A stretch of 7,098 nt of DNA, taken from the NCBI GenBank assembly GCA_015661935.1, contig DQVD01000217.1, forward strand, positions 1 to 7,098, read 5' to 3'. The position numbers and the translations under genes are program-made. How positions within the stretch are numbered: position 1 is the first letter of the stretch; each line of letters starts with the position of its first letter. This document shows positions 5,994-7,098 of the stretch, in pieces. Under the pieces are notes generated by a model that saw only the letters and a program-made list of their open reading frames with translations, searched no databases and had not been told where the DNA came from. The DNA is from Desulfocapsa sulfexigens (GTDB lineage Bacteria > Desulfobacterota > Desulfobulbia > Desulfobulbales > Desulfocapsaceae).

Positions 5994-7098
5994 GTGAATA
6001 ATACCAAACAATACCTGGATCAACAAGAAGCAATACAACTGCAGGACAGAATTGTCTCCTTTATGAGAGACTTCAAGATTGGAACTCTGCTGCGTAAGAA
6101 TGGAATCAGAAAGATGCGTGGTGTATCCCCGCTCACTTTGTTCAGTGTGATCTTCTCGTTGCCGTTTGAAGGTGTTACCTTTTCCAAGGGAATTGTAAGA
6201 AACTCGAGCCTGGGATTCAGCAAGGATGCTGCTTACGACTTCCTGAAGAATCCTCGGTATAACTGGCGTAAATTCATGTTGGCCTTGGCGGCTATCGTTG
6301 TTCGTTGTTTTGATATGCTGACCAGCGAAGAACGCGAGAAAGTGTTGATCTTTGACGACTCCACTTATGATCGGTCTCGCTCCAAAGCAGTTGAGTTGCT
6401 GGCCTGGATCTATGACCATAATATTGGGCGTAGCCTCAAAGGATTCAAGCTGCTTACCCTTGGCTGGGGCGATGGTAATAGTTTCCTGCCGCTGGATTTT
6501 GTTCTCTGTTCTTCCACTAACGAAGAAAAACGGCTGCAGGGGATTACCAAGGAAATGGACAAACGATGCTGTGGCTATAAAAGGCGGCTTGAAGCCATGG
6601 CAAAATCCACCAGTCATCTTGAGGCAATGGTCAAACGTGCAATTAGTGCAGGAATAGAGGCAAACTACATCCTGATAGACAGCTGGTTCTGTTTTCCTGT
6701 TATTCTGGCCACACTGGGACAACACTTGCCTGTGATTTGCATGGCTAAAGACATGAAAACAGTCCTGTACCAATACAAGGGGCAACGGATGAGATTGAGC
6801 AAGCTTACAGCCTGTTGCGGAAAAGGCCAGGGAAGGCCAAGATCCTTACCAGTGCGGTGGTAGAGACCAAAGAGGGACAGAAAGTAAAGATTGTCTTTGT
6901 CCGTAACCGCAATAAAAAGCGGCAGTGGCTTGCAATCATCTCCACTGATACCAGTTTGGCCAACGAGGACATCGTAAGGATTTATGGTAAGCGCTGGGAC
7001 ATAGAGGTGTTCTTCAAGATGATGAAACATTACCTCAACCTGGAAAGGGAAACTCAGCTGCGTGACTATGATGGCATGGTTGCCCATATCACTATTGC
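5850..7098 (+). mobile_element. IS4-family insertion sequence, left part, right end beyond window
   Basis: The element is defined by the IS4-type DDE transposase that starts at 5994. The left boundary is uncertain: it should lie in 5747-5990, and I place it near 5850 on the basis of a repeat-like sequence there. The right end and its target-site duplication are outside the window, so neither terminal repeats nor duplication can be verified. Confidence 0.55.
5994..7098 (+). pseudogene. IS4-family DDE transposase, frameshifted and cut by window edge
   Basis: The first frame opens with GTG at 5994, nine bases after AGGA (5981-5984), and encodes an IS4-type transposase. It has an N-terminal domain with SFMRDFKIGTLLRKNGI (22-38), the first catalytic Asp in LIFDDSTYDRSRSK (118-131; Asp121 or 122) and the second in LIDSWFCFP (227-235; Asp229). 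After LSKL (268-271) homology leaves this frame, which closes at TAG 6861-6863. It resumes one base back: from 6806 the other frame reads YSLLRKRPGKAKIL, VRNRNKKRQWLAIISTD, then IYGKRWDIEVFFKMMK. The last contains the IS4 Y-(2)-R-(3)-E-(6)-K signature, with the catalytic Glu codon at 7004-7006. One missing T after CTT (6804-6806) would restore a continuous protein. The junction AAGCTTAC is not a standard -1 slippery heptamer, so mutation or sequencing error is likelier than programmed frameshifting. The 3' end is off the window. Confidence 0.88.

Noticed and set aside
5992..5997. ATG immediately followed by TGA before the transposase
   Set aside because: The start-stop overlaps the in-frame GTG at 5994, which has proper spacing to AGGA; no evidence of a regulatory minimal ORF.
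5910..6785. 291-codon open frame on the minus strand
   Set aside because: It lies antisense to the clearly homologous IS4 transposase, its translation has no recognisable domain, and it has no credible ribosome binding site.

Overview
The window looks like an accessory stretch of a Gram-negative chromosome: Sec and Tat signal peptides, a periplasmic binding protein with a matching inner-membrane importer, and transposase remnants at both ends. Base composition is moderately AT-leaning by eye (not counted). The lineage cannot be fixed from sequence alone; Gammaproteobacteria or Desulfobacterota would both fit. No rRNA, tRNA or CRISPR array was seen.

Left flank (1-631). A minus-strand fragment running off the left edge resembles a REP-associated (Y1/RAYT) tyrosine transposase that kept its first few codons but lost its catalytic middle. 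Its 5' side carries a GGGGACAGTATA-type sequence and an imperfect palindrome. Next come a 21-bp dyad (343-363), a 7-bp hairpin (381-397), and a 46-residue ORF (424-564). That ORF has a good ribosome binding site and a textbook Tat signal but stops almost at once, so it is probably the stump of a longer exported protein.

Core (632-5746). Three plus-strand genes encode a secreted phytase-like (PF13449-type) beta-propeller protein, a COG1840-type periplasmic solute-binding protein, and a fused two-domain FbpB/PhnU-like permease. The cognate-looking ATPase (FbpC/PotA-like) follows convergently on the minus strand, with 26 bp between stop codons. Together the last three make a complete importer (one binding protein, two fused permease halves, an ATPase dimer). 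The adjacent phytase-like gene and the lack of an obvious ferric-iron ligand pair make an organic phosphate or phosphonate substrate a reasonable but unproven guess. The most striking unexplained structure is a perfect 15-bp inverted repeat (2978-2992 / 3004-3018) inside the first 22 codons of the permease gene. It follows a 6-bp hairpin that contains the permease start codon itself, and could set the binding protein to permease ratio.

Right flank (5747-7098). An IS4-family insertion sequence begins in the 247-bp gap after the ATPase gene. Its transposase has an intact first half, a one-base frameshift near 6806, and then a recognisable Y-(2)-R-(3)-E-(6)-K block in the other frame before the window ends.
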